A stretch of 64,000 nucleotides of DNA from the NCBI GenBank assembly GCA_026004195.1, contig BPIQ01000003.1:248001-312000 (forward strand), in the 5' to 3' direction. The notes beneath the pieces are model-generated. The model was not told the DNA's origin, ran no database searches, and was given only the letters and a program-made list of their open reading frames with translations. Shown here in pieces: positions 44,441-54,517 of this stretch; within the stretch, counting starts at the first letter, position 1, and each line of letters starts with the position of its first letter. Position numbers and translations under genes: made by a program. The stretch is from Candidatus Binatia bacterium. GTDB lineage: Bacteria; Desulfobacterota; Binatia; HRBIN30; BPIQ01.

Positions 44441-45816
44441 GAACCGAGCTCCCGCAGGATTTTTTCCACGTATCGCCGATCCGGAGCGTCGGGCCTGCCG
44501 GCGAGATACGCTCGCAGCGCCTTCGACGCGGTCTCTCGCTCGCCTCGCGCATGCGCGACCATACCGATACCCCGGTGTGCCAGCGCAAGGGACGGGTCGA
44601 GCGACAAGGCACGGCGGTAAGCTTCGAGCGCCGCTTCGAACTCCTCCGGGGCTTTCGATCGGAAGGATTCGACGATCTTTCGGTCGACGCGCGTCGTGCG
44701 CTTGCGGAGCGCGGCTTCTTTCGCCGCGCCCTCCGGATCGGTTGCCAGAAGACGGTGCGCTTCGCCCAGGTAGTAGTGCAAGGTCGCTCTCGTCGGATCG
44801 CGAGCCAGAGCCCGCTCCGCCTCCCGACGAGCGTAATCGTAGTGACGTCTCCTCAGACGAAGTCGGATGTTTTCCACGACGACCCCTTCGGTGGCACGTC
44901 GGTAGGCTTCCGCGTTCGTCCGCCCGGCTTCGGCACGGACCAGGCCCGAACGCAGGAGTCCGCGGAGGTACTCCCGGCGCGCCTCGTTGGAGGGGTGGCT
45001 CGAATAAAAGAACCCTTCGAGAGCCCCCGGATCTTCCATCTCGGTAAGGAGCTCGAAGACACGCACTCCTTCGCGCACATCGTAGCCCGCTCGTGCCATG
45101 GCGAGCAGTCCCTGGCGATCCGCCTCTTCCTCGTTTTCCCGGCCGAAGCCGGTGACGGTCGCGGCATAACTCAAGGCGAGAAGATCCGACGCGAGCTGTC
45201 CTCCTCCCGCGCCCCCGAAGACGACGGCCGCCGGAAGCAGCACCATCTCGGCGACCTTGGCCGCCACGGTCTTGTTCCGAAGGCTCCGCAAGAACTCGAG
45301 CTGGTGCCGTTCGACCGTGTGGGCCACCTCGTGGCCGAGGATCATCGCGAGCTGCGCCTCGTTCTCCAGCCGCGCCAGGAGCCCGGTGTGCACGTAGACG
45401 GAGCCCTGTGCCAGGGCGAAGGCGTTGATCGTCGGGTCGCGAAGGACGGCGAAACGGAACCTGATCCTCCCGCGAGCGGCCGGCGGAACGAGTTTCTGGC
45501 CGACGGCATCGAGGTACTCGAGAAGGGCCGGATCGTCGTAAACCAAGCCCTTCTCCGCGAGTTCACGCTCGAGCTCGTCGGAGCGCCGGATGAGCTTTTG
45601 CTCGTCTTCCTCCATGCCGTACTGCGTCCCTGCTTGCGTGAGCGGCGGAACACGCGTGCTCGCGCAAGACGCCAGAACCAGAGCGAAAGCGACCGGGACG
45701 GCAGCGACCCGGACGAGACCGTAGATCGGCCGTCCGATGGGGCGGCCCGCCGCGAGCAGGACATGCCGGCACGGGGTGCTGCTAGGCGGACAAAAACCCT
45801 TCGCCCCCGGATTCAT
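44437..45816 (-). CDS. M48-family metalloprotease lipoprotein with TPR tail
   Basis: 459 aa. Lipobox (VLASCAS), metalloprotease active site GHEVAHTVERHQ, a third-ligand region ENEEEADRQG, then TPR-like repeats (AEAYRRATEGV..., ALEAYRRALSLDPSLALAHRGIG). The layout matches BepA/YfgC-type periplasmic proteases that quality-control the outer membrane. Overlaps the downstream lipoprotein gene by four bases. Confidence 0.88.
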   Translation of the reverse strand: MNPGAKGFCPPSSTPCRHVLLAAGRPIGRPIYGLVRVAAVPVAFALVLASCASTRVPPLTQAGTQYGMEEDEQKLIRRSDELERELAEKGLVYDDPALLEYLDAVGQKLVPPAARGRIRFRFAVLRDPTINAFALAQGSVYVHTGLLARLENEAQLAMILGHEVAHTVERHQLEFLRSLRNKTVAAKVAEMVLLPAAVVFGGAGGGQLASDLLALSYAATVTGFGRENEEEADRQGLLAMARAGYDVREGVRVFELLTEMEDPGALEGFFYSSHPSNEARREYLRGLLRSGLVRAEAGRTNAEAYRRATEGVVVENIRLRLRRRHYDYARREAERALARDPTRATLHYYLGEAHRLLATDPEGAAKEAALRKRTTRVDRKIVESFRSKAPEEFEAALEAYRRALSLDPSLALAHRGIGMVAHARGERETASKALRAYLAGRPDAPDRRYVEKILRELGS

Positions 45817-45867
45817 CGGGCCCCCCGCAAGCGCGGGAACCCGCCTAACACGAATCGAACCCGCCTT

Positions 45868-48291
45868 TCAAGCTTCGGGCCCGCCCTGGAACGGGGCGAG
45901 CTCCACCTCGTGCATCCGGTCGCGCGAAAAGCGGATCGGGGCCGGCGGCACGGGACCGCCGCCGAAGGCCACGACCTCGAAGCCGGGAGCCACGAGTTCG
46001 AGTACGGCTTCCGTTCGCGGGGAGCGGTAACGCCCCTCGCCCGGTAAAAAACGCAGCACCAGGCGTTCCCCTCTCCGCACTACCTCGACCTCGTTCCAGC
46101 GGAAAAAGCCGTCCACGTAAGCGAACGAAAGCCCGTCGTCCTCGTAGAGGCCGCCGATCCTGCCTTCGGTGACGGGCTCGGCGAGGAACACCCTCCAGAC
46201 GATCGGCGCGGTCGGCCGGTCTCCGGTGTGCCGGAGCCCTTCGACCGTGGGGATCGCCGAGTTCGCCCGCACGTAGAGCGGGAGCGTCGCGAGCGGAGCG
46301 GCGACGTCCAGAGTCCGGCCACCTTCGAGGAGAAGGCCGCTCGCCCAGTCGAACCAACGCCCCGGGGGCAGGTACACCTCTCTCCGCCGGGCGCCCTTTT
46401 CGAGAACCGGCGCCGCGAGGAGGGAAGGGCCGACCAGAACTTCGTCTTCCACGTCCCACGACGGCGCGTCGTCGGGAAACTCCGCGAAAAGAGGCCGCCA
46501 GACCGGCATCCCGCCCCGGCTCGTCTCCCAGAAGCACGTGTAGAGGTACGGAAGGAGCCGGTAGCGCAGCTCGAGCGCCCGGCGGGCAATTTCTTCCACC
46601 TCGGGCCCGAAGCTCCACGGCTCTTGCCGACGCGTGTGGAGCGCCGTGTGGGTGCGGGCGAAGGGCGAAAGCGCCCCGAGCTGGACCCAACGGGCGTAAA
46701 GTTCCGGGGTGCAGTCCCCGAAAAAGCCCCCGATGTCGCTCCCGGCAAAAGACATTCCCGAAAGCCCCAGGGAGAGCAACATCGGAACGGTCGCGCGCAA
46801 AAGGGACCACGAGCTCAGTACGTCGCCCGTCCACTGCGCGGCGTAGCGCTGGGTTCCGGCGAAAGCCGAACGTGTCAGGACGAAGGGTCGCTCACCGGGT
46901 CGGTGCCGGCGAAGCCCCTCGTAGGTCGCCCGCGAATGGAGGTGGCCGTAGGCGTTGCGAACCGCGAGATGCGGTACGACACGGCCGTCCTCGAGCACGT
47001 GCTGCGCGTCGTGGGTGCGCGCTTCGCCGAACGGCACGACGCCGTCCCCCACGTACCACGCTCCGCGCCATCCCGAAGGCTCGTTCATGTCGTTCCAGAT
47101 GCCCGCGATACCCGCCTCCACGTACACCCGGAGCCACTCGGCCCACCACTGGCGCACCTCGGCGCGCAAAAAATCCGGGAACGCGGCCTTGCCGGGCCAG
47201 ACGTACATCGTGAAGGGCTCGCCCCCCGTCCGGCGGACGAAGAAGCGCCGTTCGACGAGCTGGCGGTAGGGCTCGTAGCGCCGGTCGACCTTGAGACCCG
47301 GGTCGGTGATCGCCACGAGGCGGAACCCCTGCCGGGCGAGATCCTCCGAGAGCCTGCGGGGATCGGGGAAACGTTCGCGGTCGAACGTGAAGACGCGATA
47401 CCCGTCCATGTAGTGGATGTCGAGGTGGATCGCATCGGTCGGGATACCGCGCTTTCGGAACCGGGAGGCAACCTCGCGCACCTCTTCCTCGTCCGCGTAC
47501 GAGTAGCGCGACTGGTGGTGGCCGAGAGCCCAGAGCGGAGGCAGGGGAGGCCGCCCGGTCCAGCTCGTAAACCGAGCGAGCACCTCGCCCAGCGTGGGCC
47601 CCGCGAGAACGACGACGACGAGCGGGCCCGTGCGCGGTCCGAACTCGAGAACCCGCGGGTCGGTCGCCCCGAGGTCGAAAACCGAGCGTGCGGCGGAGTC
47701 GAGCCAGAGCCCCGACCAGGCGCCACGGCGAGCCAGGAGGAGAAAAGGAACCGAAGAATAGAGCGGATCCGAACGTTCCGTGACCGCGCTTTCCCACGCC
47801 CAGAGGAGGGTCCTGCGGCCGTTTCGCCGAAGTCCTCCCACCTTGGCGCCGAGCCCGTAGAGCCGATCCTCGGGCTCGAGCTCCCACCGGACACGCCAGC
47901 CCCTTTCGGTCGCGACGGCACGGCCGGCGAGCGGCCAGGCTCCCCTTACCTCGAACCCGGAAGAGTCCGAACGAAAGGCGGCCTCGAGCGCTCGGGTCGC
48001 GAGACGCCACGTCGATCCTTCCCGGGCCCGAGAGACCTCCGGCGGCGACGGAGGTTTTTCCACGCGCGCGAACGACGGAAGAAGCTCCTCGCCTTCGGCC
48101 CGCACGACGATCTCGAGAACTCCGTCGGAAAGAAAGCGCGCTTCCAGCTTCTCTTTCCCGCACGCGAAGCTCCAACCGGCGGGGATCTCCGAGACCGCGG
48201 ACGGAGGTGGAAGCTCCCGCACCTCCCGCGGAGGCGGGTCGACCGGAAGGGGGCGAGCGAGCCAGTCGGCGAGCCAGGCGGGTACGTTCAT
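45868..48291 (-). CDS. GH31 family alpha-glucosidase
   Basis: 807 aa. Nucleophile Asp401 in WNDMNEP; acid/base Asp490 in QWTGDVLSSW; HLDIHYMDGYRVFTFD; RSAFAGTQRY; and C-terminal beta domains (PPGRWFDWASG). No signal peptide, so probably cytosolic. The GH31 fold includes alpha-glucosidases and alpha-xylosidases; I cannot separate these by sequence. Confidence 0.92.
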   Translation of the reverse strand: MNVPAWLADWLARPLPVDPPPREVRELPPPSAVSEIPAGWSFACGKEKLEARFLSDGVLEIVVRAEGEELLPSFARVEKPPSPPEVSRAREGSTWRLATRALEAAFRSDSSGFEVRGAWPLAGRAVATERGWRVRWELEPEDRLYGLGAKVGGLRRNGRRTLLWAWESAVTERSDPLYSSVPFLLLARRGAWSGLWLDSAARSVFDLGATDPRVLEFGPRTGPLVVVVLAGPTLGEVLARFTSWTGRPPLPPLWALGHHQSRYSYADEEEVREVASRFRKRGIPTDAIHLDIHYMDGYRVFTFDRERFPDPRRLSEDLARQGFRLVAITDPGLKVDRRYEPYRQLVERRFFVRRTGGEPFTMYVWPGKAAFPDFLRAEVRQWWAEWLRVYVEAGIAGIWNDMNEPSGWRGAWYVGDGVVPFGEARTHDAQHVLEDGRVVPHLAVRNAYGHLHSRATYEGLRRHRPGERPFVLTRSAFAGTQRYAAQWTGDVLSSWSLLRATVPMLLSLGLSGMSFAGSDIGGFFGDCTPELYARWVQLGALSPFARTHTALHTRRQEPWSFGPEVEEIARRALELRYRLLPYLYTCFWETSRGGMPVWRPLFAEFPDDAPSWDVEDEVLVGPSLLAAPVLEKGARRREVYLPPGRWFDWASGLLLEGGRTLDVAAPLATLPLYVRANSAIPTVEGLRHTGDRPTAPIVWRVFLAEPVTEGRIGGLYEDDGLSFAYVDGFFRWNEVEVVRRGERLVLRFLPGEGRYRSPRTEAVLELVAPGFEVVAFGGGPVPPAPIRFSRDRMHEVELAPFQGGPEA

Positions 48292-48426
48292 CGCGAGTCC
48301 GGAGCGCTACTCGCTCTCGGCCTCTCGTGCAAGCACCCGCGGCGTCGCAAGGAGGCACGGGTTCCCCGTGCCCTTGCGGGACGGCGTTGCGCAGGACTCC
48401 TGCGCGGCGCTAAACTGCGGCGCCGC

Positions 48427-49578
48427 ATGGATTTCGCCTTCTCCGAAGAAGACGAGCTCTTCCGCCGGACCCTGCGCCGCTTCGCCGAACGAGAGCTGGC
48501 GCCTCGCTACCAGCGGCACGACCGCGAGAAGACCTTCCCCGAAGAGCAGCTCCGCGGTTGCGCCGAGCTCGGGCTTCTGGGCCTCAGGATACCCGAAGCG
48601 TACGGGGGGAACCCGCAGAGCTATCTTGCGAGCGGCATCGCGGCCGAGGAAATCGCCCGCGAGGACTTCAACGTGGCGTACTTCCCCCTCATGTACGGCC
48701 TCGTCGGGGAGCTTCTTGCCCGTTACGGGAGCGAAGAACTCAAGGCCCGTTGGCTTCCGCGTATGGCGCGGGGCGAGATCGTGGCGGGGCTCGCTCTCAC
48801 GGAGCCCGGAGCCGGCTCGGACGCCGCTGCACTCGCCTGCAGAGCGGAACGCGAGGGAGACGAATACGTTCTGACGGGCGAGAAATCCTCGATCAGCTTC
48901 TGTTCGCGAGCCGACATGGTCGTCGTCTTCGCCCGTACCTCGCCGGGCACGCGTGCGCAGGGCATCTCGGCCTTTTGCGTCCCGACCGACCTTCCCGGCA
49001 TCGAACGCCGCGCCTACAACAGCATGGGCTCGAAGTGCCTCGGCCGCGGTTCGCTTTTCCTCGACCGTGTCCGGGTCCCCGCGGCCGAGCGCGTCGGCGA
49101 GGAAAACCGGGCTTTCCGCATGGTGATGGAAACCTTCGACTACAGCCGTGCCGTGATCGGGCTCATGTGCCTCGGAAGCGCCGCACGCGCCCTCGAACGC
49201 ACGCGCGAACACGTCAAGCAGAGAAAAGCCTTCGGCCGGCCGCTCGCGACCTTCGAGGGCGTGTCGTTCCCCCTGGCCGAGCACTCGACGTACGTCGAAG
49301 CGGCCCGTCTCCTCTGTTACAAGACGCTCTGGCTCCGGGACCGCAACCTCCCGCACACCCGCGAAGCGGCGATGGCGAAGTGGTGGGCCCCGAAGGTAGC
49401 GGTCGACGCGCTCCACGACTGCCTTCTCCTCCACGGCCACTACGGGTACACGGACGAGTACCCGATCGAGCAGCAACTCAGGGACGTCATGGGGCTCGAG
49501 ATCGGAGACGGGACGGCGCAGATCTCGAAGCTCGTCATCGCCCGGGAAGAGCTCGGGCGGGAATATCGGCCGTACTGA
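48427..49578 (+). CDS. Acyl-CoA dehydrogenase with Asp in the catalytic-base position
   Basis: 383 aa ACAD fold: DFAFSEEDELFRRTLRRFAERELAP, ALTEPGAGSD, SSISFCSRADMVVVFART, YSRAVIGLMCLG, and the C-terminal EIGDGTAQISKLVIAREELG. The usual catalytic Glu lies in a YEGT motif; here it is GDGT, with Asp361. A similar GDGT is described for cyclohexane- and cyclohexenecarboxyl-CoA dehydrogenases. The substrate is not defined. Confidence 0.87.
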   Translation: MDFAFSEEDELFRRTLRRFAERELAPRYQRHDREKTFPEEQLRGCAELGLLGLRIPEAYGGNPQSYLASGIAAEEIAREDFNVAYFPLMYGLVGELLARYGSEELKARWLPRMARGEIVAGLALTEPGAGSDAAALACRAEREGDEYVLTGEKSSISFCSRADMVVVFARTSPGTRAQGISAFCVPTDLPGIERRAYNSMGSKCLGRGSLFLDRVRVPAAERVGEENRAFRMVMETFDYSRAVIGLMCLGSAARALERTREHVKQRKAFGRPLATFEGVSFPLAEHSTYVEAARLLCYKTLWLRDRNLPHTREAAMAKWWAPKVAVDALHDCLLLHGHYGYTDEYPIEQQLRDVMGLEIGDGTAQISKLVIAREELGREYRPY

Positions 49579-49588
49579 GGGAGGCGCG

Positions 49589-50557
49589 ATGCGCATTCGC
49601 GGGATCGAAAAGACCGAGCGCGAAAAAGTCCTCGACCTCCTGCAGGAGTGGTTCGGGGACCGCGAGTTCTTCCGGCGGTATTTCGAGCACGACCCCGGTT
49701 TCCGCGACGACCGCTGCCTCGTGGCCGAAGAAGACGGCCGCTTCGTCGCCACGCTGCAGATCTTTCCCCGAACGATCGCGGTCGGCGAAGCCCGACTCCG
49801 GGTGGGGGGCATCGGCAACGTGTTCACGACCGAGTCCCACCGCATGCGAGGGGTGGCCTCGCGACTTCTCTCGCGCGCGATCGAGCTCATGGCCGAGGAC
49901 GGCTGCGACCTCTCGCTTCTCTTCGCGACCCGCCTCTCTTTCTACGGGAGGCTGGGCTGGCGGCCCGTCCGGAGGCTCCTGGGCACGCTCCGGACCCCCG
50001 CGCGCCTCCCGCGGCCGGCTACGGAAATCGAGCCCTTCCGGCTCGAGCGCCACCTCGAGCGCGTCATGGAAATCTACCGCCGGTACAGCGGAGGCCTGCC
50101 CGGAGCCGCCGTGCGAGACCGGCGTTACTGGGAAGGGCAGCTCCGGTACGCGGGAAACCCGGACGAGCGTTTTCTCGTGGCGTGCCGGGATGGAGAGCCC
50201 GTCGCGTACGTGCGCGAAACGAAGCTCTACGGCATCGAAACCGTGACCGAACACGGCGCCCTGCCCGGCTGCGAGGACGCGCTCGCCGACCTCTACACCG
50301 TGCTCGGCGCCGAGACGCGCGACTCGGGCATTCTCCTTTTCCATCTCGGAGCGGACCTCGACCTCGCCGAAAGGCTCCGCGCCCGCGGCTTCGGCGTCGA
50401 AGAAGTGGAGGACATGTTCTGGATGTGGCGGGTGGTCCGTCCCGAGTCGCTGGCCGAAAAGCTCGGGCTTCCCGTCGAGGAGGTCGAGGCGCCGGGATTT
50501 TTCGAGAAACTTTTTCCCTACCGGGGCTCCGTGTTCTGGACCTCGGACCGCTTTTGA
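49589..50557 (+). CDS. GNAT-type N-acetyltransferase, Eis-like
   Basis: 322 aa. Acetyl-CoA site region GGIGNVFTTESHRMRGVASRLLSRAIELMAEDGCDLSLLFA fits the GNAT beta-bulge and pyrophosphate loop (RGVASRLL). Length and an added C-terminal half suggest the Eis-like subfamily. Follows the ACAD by ten bases. Substrate unknown. Confidence 0.78.
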   Translation: MRIRGIEKTEREKVLDLLQEWFGDREFFRRYFEHDPGFRDDRCLVAEEDGRFVATLQIFPRTIAVGEARLRVGGIGNVFTTESHRMRGVASRLLSRAIELMAEDGCDLSLLFATRLSFYGRLGWRPVRRLLGTLRTPARLPRPATEIEPFRLERHLERVMEIYRRYSGGLPGAAVRDRRYWEGQLRYAGNPDERFLVACRDGEPVAYVRETKLYGIETVTEHGALPGCEDALADLYTVLGAETRDSGILLFHLGADLDLAERLRARGFGVEEVEDMFWMWRVVRPESLAEKLGLPVEEVEAPGFFEKLFPYRGSVFWTSDRF

Positions 50558-50564
50558 AGAGGGG

Positions 50565-51692
50565 ATGACGGAAGCCGCGAGAGCTCTCGAGGACGAGGCC
50601 CGAAGTGGAGGGGCGCTCGAGCGAGCTTTTCCGGAGCTCGCCGAGGCGTTCCCGCGGCTTCCTTGCACGACGCTGCCGACGCGGGTCCACCGGCTCGAAA
50701 AGCTCGGAACCGAGCTCGATGTCGAGCTCTGGGTGAAACGGGACGACGAGACCGGCACGCTCTACGGCGGCAACAAGCCCCGGAAGCTCGAGTTCCTCCT
50801 CGGCGATGCCAGGAGAAAAGGCAAGCGCTCGATTCTCACCTTCGGAGGCATCGGGACGAACCACGGACTCGCCACGGCGCTCTACGGGCGGCGGCACGGC
50901 TTTTCCGTCGTCCTCGTCCTCCTGCGGCAACCCGTCACCTCGAAAGTGAGACACGGGCTCCTCCTCTGCCGTGCCGCCGGAGCCGAGCTCCACTATGCAC
51001 CGAGTCTCGGGCAGCTCGTCGCGAGAACGCTCGGAATTCTCGTGCGGCGCGGCGCGCGGGGCGACCTGCCCTACGTCGTGCCCACGGGCGGGAGCTCGCC
51101 CGTGGGCGTTCTCGGTTTCGTCGACGCGGCACTCGAACTCAAGGAGCAGATCGCACAGGGTCTCCTGCCCGAGCCCGGGTGGGTTTTCGTGCCCGTCGGC
51201 ACGGCGGGAACGCTCGCGGGACTCGTTCTCGGGTTCCGCCTCGCCGGGCTTTCCACGCGCGTGGCCGGCGTTCTCGTGACCGACATCCTGCCGCCCACGC
51301 GCAAGCGGGTCCTGGGCCTCGTACGCGCGACGCACGAGCTTTTGCGCCGGAAGCTCCCTTCGCTTCCCGATCTCGACCTCGCCGCCGAGCCGTTCCGTCT
51401 CGTCCACGGCTTCGTGGGTCCGGGCTACGGCACACCCACAGCCTCGGCACGAGCCGCACGCGACGAGGTAGCGGAGCTCGAGGGGCTCAAGACCGAGACG
51501 ACCTACACGGCGAAGTGCCTTGCCGCGCTGCGGGAGCTCGCGCGCCTCGAGCCGTACAGGACGGGCCCCGTCCTTTACTGGCACACGTATTCCGGCGTCG
51601 ACCCGACCGATCAGCTCGGGACACTGCCGGACTTCCGCGAGCTGCCCGACGAATTCCACCCGCTCTTCGAGGGCCCGCCCGTGCCCGATTGA
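50565..51692 (+). CDS. PLP-dependent enzyme, D-cysteine desulfhydrase/ACC-deaminase-like
   Basis: 375 aa fold-type II PLP enzyme. Lys71 in LYGGNKPRKLEFLL is the expected PLP lysine, with GGIGTNHGLATALYGRRHG, PTGGSSPVGVLGFVDAALE and YTAKCLAAL supporting it. Amino acid ligand not determined. It starts seven bases after the acetyltransferase. Confidence 0.85.
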   Translation: MTEAARALEDEARSGGALERAFPELAEAFPRLPCTTLPTRVHRLEKLGTELDVELWVKRDDETGTLYGGNKPRKLEFLLGDARRKGKRSILTFGGIGTNHGLATALYGRRHGFSVVLVLLRQPVTSKVRHGLLLCRAAGAELHYAPSLGQLVARTLGILVRRGARGDLPYVVPTGGSSPVGVLGFVDAALELKEQIAQGLLPEPGWVFVPVGTAGTLAGLVLGFRLAGLSTRVAGVLVTDILPPTRKRVLGLVRATHELLRRKLPSLPDLDLAAEPFRLVHGFVGPGYGTPTASARAARDEVAELEGLKTETTYTAKCLAALRELARLEPYRTGPVLYWHTYSGVDPTDQLGTLPDFRELPDEFHPLFEGPPVPD

Positions 51693-51963
51693 GGGCCCGC
51701 GGACGGAAGCGCCGTGAGCATCCCTACGGACCCTCCACACAAGCGGGAAAGAGGGAGGAAGGCACGCAGGACAGGGAGCCACGAAGAGAGCCGCGCGCTC
51801 GTGCCGGAGGGCGGCGGGCAAATGCTCGGGGGCAGTGGAGGACGCGGCAGGATCGCCCGGGCGAGGATGCCGAAGCCGACCACCGAACCAGGAAGAGCCT
51901 CCGGGTGGTGCCGCATCCGGCGGGGCTTGGCCCACCCGACACCGGGTGCTAAAGGCGAACGCG

Positions 51964-52521
51964 ATGGAGAGTCCGCTCCTGCGGAGCCCGCTCTCGCTCG
52001 ACCGCCGCTCCTTTCTCCGGCTCTCGGCGTTCTCGGCGGCCATGCTCGCCGTCTCCCGGCTCGGACCGGTCGCTTCGTCTGTTTCGGCCGCGGACGTCGG
52101 CCGCGGACTGCGGGTCCTCGGACCCGAGGAAGCACGAATTTTCACGGCCATTGCCGAGCGGATCGTGGAGACGGGCGACCCCGAAATGCCGCGGTTCGGC
52201 GACACGCAAGCGCTCTCGACCGTCGATACGGCGCTCTACCAGCTCGACCCCGAACTCCGCCGCCAGTTCGGCTGGGCCCTTTGGCTTTTCGAGTACGGAC
52301 CGATTCTCTTCGACTTCCGCTTCTCCCGTTTCACCTCGCTCGCGCCCGAAGAGCAGGACGCCCACATCGAGGGATGGAGAGAGAGCCGCTTTCTCTTCCG
52401 CCGGCTTGCCTACCAGGCCGTGCGCAACCTCGCCTTTCTCGGCTACTACGCCCAGGACGCCACGTGGAAGAAAATCCACTACACGGGCCCCTGGGTGCCG
52501 CGCCCGCGCAGGGTGGTGTGA
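51964..52521 (+). CDS. Gluconate 2-dehydrogenase subunit 3-like protein with Tat signal
   Basis: 185 aa. A twin-arginine signal (DRRSFLRLSAFSAAMLAVS) is followed by RVLGPEEARIFTAIAERIVETGDPEMP and a helix-rich body, which is the pattern of the small (gamma) subunit that helps export GMC-type dehydrogenase large subunits. The GMC oxidoreductase follows after a 460-base gap. No cytochrome c subunit is next to it. Confidence 0.75.
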   Translation: MESPLLRSPLSLDRRSFLRLSAFSAAMLAVSRLGPVASSVSAADVGRGLRVLGPEEARIFTAIAERIVETGDPEMPRFGDTQALSTVDTALYQLDPELRRQFGWALWLFEYGPILFDFRFSRFTSLAPEEQDAHIEGWRESRFLFRRLAYQAVRNLAFLGYYAQDATWKKIHYTGPWVPRPRRVV

Positions 52522-52981
52522 GGGGGGGCGCCGGTGGGGTAAGCTGCGCCCCCCTGACCCCTTGCCGCCGCCCCGGGCTCCCCGTTACATCCCCGTCCTC
52601 GACCCGAGCCCGTGTCCGGGGAAGCTCTACGCTGAGCACTGTCCGCCCGGGTAAAGGGCACGGTGGCAGCGACCTCGGGCTGCGCCAAGCAGGCCGGTCG
52701 GTGCGGCCGCCCGCTTCTCAGCCGCCGGCAATCTGCGCGAAGAATTCCTCCACGCGGGGGGCGAGGTCCGGCAGGGCGGGGTGCGGCGGCGCGTCAGCGC
52801 GGGCTCCGCCCGACCTCGACACCGACAGCGTCCAACTACCGACCCACCGGGCTCGGCCGGGCCCCGGGCCCCTTCTTGCCCGCGCCAGGGGGCGCGTGTA
52901 AGGGAGAAACACCCCGCGTGTGCTTCCCTCTCACCGCGAACGGCCGGATCCCCTGCTACCGACGCGGAGGCGAGCCTCTCC
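52522..52981. other. Gap between dehydrogenase subunits, with a strong hairpin
   Basis: 460 bases without a clear gene. Directly after the stop, GGGGGGCGC (52523-52531) can pair with GCGCCCCCC (52546-52554) across a 14-base loop. A minus-strand frame ending at 52718 finishes in LAPRVEEFFAQIAGG, which may be a decayed gene end. No other feature recognised. Confidence 0.35.
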
Positions 52982-54514
52982 ATGATCGCCAGGACGGAGG
53001 AAATCCGCACCGACACGCTGCTCCGTGCCGAGGTGTGCGTGATCGGGTCGGGCGCGGGAGGCTGCCCGGTGGCCAAGGAGCTCGCGGAAGCGGGGCGGGA
53101 CGTCGTTCTCCTCGAGCAGGGCGGCTACCACACGAAAGAAGACTTCACGCAGCGGGAAGACGAGATGCTGCCTCTCCTCTTCGAAGACATGGGGCAGCGG
53201 ACGACCGTCGACGGCTCGGTCGTGATCCTGCAAGGCAAAACCGTGGGTGGCTCGACGGTACACAACCTCTGCTACTGCTTCCGGACGCCCCCGCCGATTC
53301 TCGAGAAGTGGCGCAGAGAAGAGGGGGTGCGCGAGCTTTCCTACGAAGACCTCGTCCCCTCGTTCGAGCGGGTCGAAAAGATGCTCAAGGTGAAGCCGAT
53401 CGCCCCGCACGAGGTGAACAAGCTCAACGACAAGGTCCGCGAGGGATGCGAGAAGCTCGGCTACCACGGCTTCGTCGCGCACCACAACCGCGAGCACTGC
53501 ACCCTCTCGGGCTTCTGCATCCTCGGCTGCCCCTTCGACGCCAAGCAGAGCATGCTCGTCACGTACGTCCCCGCGGCCGACCGTGCCGGGGTTCGGATCT
53601 ACCCCTATTTCCGGGTCTCGCGGCTCGTGGCCGAAGGGAACCGCGTCCGGCGTGCGGAGGGGGAGATCGTCGACATCCTCGGCCGGCCTCGTCACTCCTT
53701 CCGCGTCGAGGCCGAAGTTTTCGTTCTCGCGGCAGGGGCGATCAACACACCGCTCCTTCTCCTGCGTAGCGGTCTCGGGAACTCGAGCGGCCAGGTCGGG
53801 CGCAACCTCCACCTCCATCCCGCCGTCGTTCTGAGCGGCATCTACGACGAGGACATCTACGGCTACCGCGGCATCCCCCAGAGCTACTACGTCGACGAGT
53901 TCATCGACCTCGAGAAAGACCCCGACAGCGGCTACATTCTGATGCCCATCTACGGCTTTCCCGTGATGACCGCCACGAACCTCCCGGGCTTCGGCCGCGA
54001 GCACTTCGAAATCATGCGCGAATACCACCGGATGGTGGGTCTTCTCGTCCTCATGCACGACCAGTCTTCGGGCCGGGTGCGGCCGGGACGTTCGGGACGT
54101 CCCGAGATCACGTACACGGTCGAAGAACACGAAAGGCGGCTTTTCGTCGAAGGCATGAAACACTGCGCCGAAATCCTTTTCGCCTCGGGCGCCAGGGAAG
54201 TGGTCGTCCCGTACGAGAAGCCGCTCCGGCTCCGCGAGCTTTCCGAGATCGAGGAAATCGACCGCCGCGGATTCCGGCAGGGCGAAATCCCCGTCGCGTC
54301 CACGCACCCCCAGAGCACGTGCCGGATGGGAGAAGACCCGAAGCGGCACGTCGTCGACTCCTACGGGCGAGCCCACGACCTTCGGAACCTGTTCGTGGCG
54401 GACATGAGCGTTTTCCCGTCCTCGCTCGGCGCGCCGCCGCAAATCACGACGGCCGCGCTCGGCGACCGCACGGGACGCTACATCGCGGCCAACTGGTCGA
54501 GTCTCCGGAGCTGA
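52982..54514 (+). CDS. GMC-family oxidoreductase (large subunit)
   Basis: 510 aa. FAD-binding GSGAGGCPVAKELAEAG, VGGSTVHNLCYC, PHEVNKLNDK, HCTLSGFCILGC, NTPLLLLRSGLG and the C-terminal THPQSTCRMG with the catalytic His. Family includes glucose/alcohol/choline oxidases and flavoprotein dehydrogenases. The upstream Tat-signal gene suggests co-export through the Tat system. Substrate unknown. Confidence 0.88.
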   Translation: MIARTEEIRTDTLLRAEVCVIGSGAGGCPVAKELAEAGRDVVLLEQGGYHTKEDFTQREDEMLPLLFEDMGQRTTVDGSVVILQGKTVGGSTVHNLCYCFRTPPPILEKWRREEGVRELSYEDLVPSFERVEKMLKVKPIAPHEVNKLNDKVREGCEKLGYHGFVAHHNREHCTLSGFCILGCPFDAKQSMLVTYVPAADRAGVRIYPYFRVSRLVAEGNRVRRAEGEIVDILGRPRHSFRVEAEVFVLAAGAINTPLLLLRSGLGNSSGQVGRNLHLHPAVVLSGIYDEDIYGYRGIPQSYYVDEFIDLEKDPDSGYILMPIYGFPVMTATNLPGFGREHFEIMREYHRMVGLLVLMHDQSSGRVRPGRSGRPEITYTVEEHERRLFVEGMKHCAEILFASGAREVVVPYEKPLRLRELSEIEEIDRRGFRQGEIPVASTHPQSTCRMGEDPKRHVVDSYGRAHDLRNLFVADMSVFPSSLGAPPQITTAALGDRTGRYIAANWSSLRS

Positions 54515-54517
54515 CCT

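Noticed and set aside
52718-52912. Minus-strand frame ending in LAPRVEEFFAQIAGG
   Set aside because: Only the last 20 residues look protein-like; the upstream part is Arg/Pro-rich noise, and no start fits.
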